This document shows positions 5,408 through 6,347 of a stretch of 6,347 nucleotides of DNA, in pieces. The position numbers were made by a program, and so were the translations under genes. Numbering within the stretch: the first letter of the stretch is position 1; the number at the start of each line of letters is the position of its first letter. Under the pieces are notes generated by a model. That model did no database searches. It was given only the letters and a program-made list of their open reading frames with translations, and was not told the origin of the DNA. The DNA lies in the NCBI GenBank assembly GCA_030629925.1, contig DAOVOB010000071.1, positions 1-6,347 of the forward strand, read 5' to 3'. The stretch is from Fidelibacterota bacterium. GTDB lineage: Bacteria; Fidelibacterota; Fidelibacteria; Fidelibacterales; Fidelibacteraceae.

Positions 5408-6347
5408 TTATAGATTTTTTAATTGCGCTGCGATCATCTTATGGATCTTTTGATTTTCTTTTTTTGTTGAAACGATAAATTCGTTTTCGTCGAGCTTCCC
5501 AAGCACCGCTTCCATTTCTTCGGGAGACTCAAAATTCAACTGTTTAAATGGGTTGTTGTAGTCCTTGGCACGACTGCTATAAACACGCTCTGTGATCAAA
5601 TCATGGATCAAGCCATATCGTTCCAATTGTTCTTTAAGCTTTTCATCATTCAATATCTTTATATGGAAAACATCACCAAGAACACCGATCGCGTGAAGCA
5701 GTTTTTGCTTAGGATAGTTCTTAAAAAGCATATCATATCTTTCGTGAATATCGTCCCAGGTGTTCAGGCTTTTTGATTTAATGTTTTTAAATAATCTATT
5801 CATATCCTTGCGGGGCATTAACTGTCCGCCCAAATTAACCCAATCGAATTCCCGTGCTTTCTGTTTTTTGCTCATATCAAAAATCGACTCTTTAGGCGAA
5901 TTCCAAAGGTATTCCGCAATCTGCTTCATGCTATAATAGAATAACATTTGCAAATAGGCCCGATAGCCGGAGAACGGTTTCAGTAACACAACACCTCTTT
6001 TTGAACGTTCGAAACTCGTTCTATCTACTGAAAGGATATCGGGATACTCCTTTTGGGTCTTATCCTTACCAAAGATCAAATTTTCTCTATCTTTTGGATC
6101 TAATTTTAATTCGTTTTCAAGCAGATCAAGTGATTCAATTATTTCTTCGACAGAATCCGGAGCCAGAGAAGCATATTCAATATTTTGGAATTTATGAACG
6201 CGTTTATCTCTATTAAGATATTTCCACTCATTTCTTGCCATAGCATACATATTATATAACCACCAAAAAGCGGGCATGATCTCAAGCTGATCTTTTGATG
6301 AGTTGTTGTTCACAAGCGAGAACGGCAGGTGAATGTTTAATTCGGAA
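5408..6347 (-). CDS. DUF4954-type protein, C-terminal fragment (start beyond right edge)
   Basis: The minus-strand frame is open from the right edge to TAA at 5408-5410, giving 312 residues. The first residues (about LPFSLVNNNSSKDQLEIMPAF, then WWLYNMYAMARNEWKY and RDKR) and YASLAPDSVEEI resemble the C-terminal half of DUF4954 proteins, which are roughly 650-750 residues in FCB bacteria and carry an N-terminal left-handed beta-helix like that of hexapeptide acyltransferases. That helix would lie outside the window. The visible part is mainly helical and charged, with no signal peptide or membrane segment, so it is probably cytosolic. Its function is not known. A GTG at 6313-6311 could be mistaken for a start, but homologous-looking sequence continues upstream (IHLPFSLV) with no stop. 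It converges on the lamin-tail gene and shares the hairpin terminator. The family call is from memory of the motifs. Confidence 0.8.
   Translation of the reverse strand, partial: SELNIHLPFSLVNNNSSKDQLEIMPAFWWLYNMYAMARNEWKYLNRDKRVHKFQNIEYASLAPDSVEEIIESLDLLENELKLDPKDRENLIFGKDKTQKEYPDILSVDRTSFERSKRGVVLLKPFSGYRAYLQMLFYYSMKQIAEYLWNSPKESIFDMSKKQKAREFDWVNLGGQLMPRKDMNRLFKNIKSKSLNTWDDIHERYDMLFKNYPKQKLLHAIGVLGDVFHIKILNDEKLKEQLERYGLIHDLITERVYSSRAKDYNNPFKQLNFESPEEMEAVLGKLDENEFIVSTKKENQKIHKMIAAQLKNL

Overview
The window reads as an accessory-containing stretch of a chromosome from a free-living, Gram-negative-type bacterium, most likely of the FCB group (Bacteroidota or Cloacimonadota-like). This rests on a DUF4954-type protein and a secreted lamin-tail protein with a FlgD-like C-terminal cap, both typical of those lineages. 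Base composition is AT-rich and Shine-Dalgarno sites are clear. The assignment is inferred from protein families only.

Region 1-1990 is a tightly spaced plus-strand sulfur cluster. It holds the 3' end of the cysteine desulfurase gene sufS, then sufE 10 bases later, then 27 bases further on an amidohydrolase of the methylthioadenosine/S-adenosylhomocysteine deaminase family (mtaD). SufS and SufE mobilise sulfur from cysteine for Fe-S cluster assembly. The deaminase works on by-products of S-adenosylmethionine use, so the three genes share a sulfur theme and probably one transcript.

Region 1991-2369 has no gene but is dense in inverted repeats, including a 13-bp perfect stem with a 17-base loop. 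Region 2280-2889 is a compact mobile unit: one IS200-like HUH/Y1 transposase gene (2370-2813) flanked by two inverted arms of about 79 bases. Each arm carries two short hairpins, and every one of these four hairpins is preceded by TTGTT when read away from the gene. This looks like a transposase with REP-like palindromes (a REPtron-like arrangement) rather than a plain IS200. The right arm is followed by a diverged direct copy of its 75-base unit and the first 9 bases of a third.

The third, truncated repeat copy runs directly into the next gene: the ATG at 2969 and its first codons are repeat-derived. That gene (2969-5326) encodes a secreted protein of 785 residues with a signal peptide, three lamin-tail-like domains separated by beta-rich linkers, and a FlgD-like C-terminal domain. 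A GC-rich hairpin at 5358-5381 separates it from a convergent minus-strand gene, the C-terminal 312 residues of a DUF4954-type protein whose start lies beyond the right edge.
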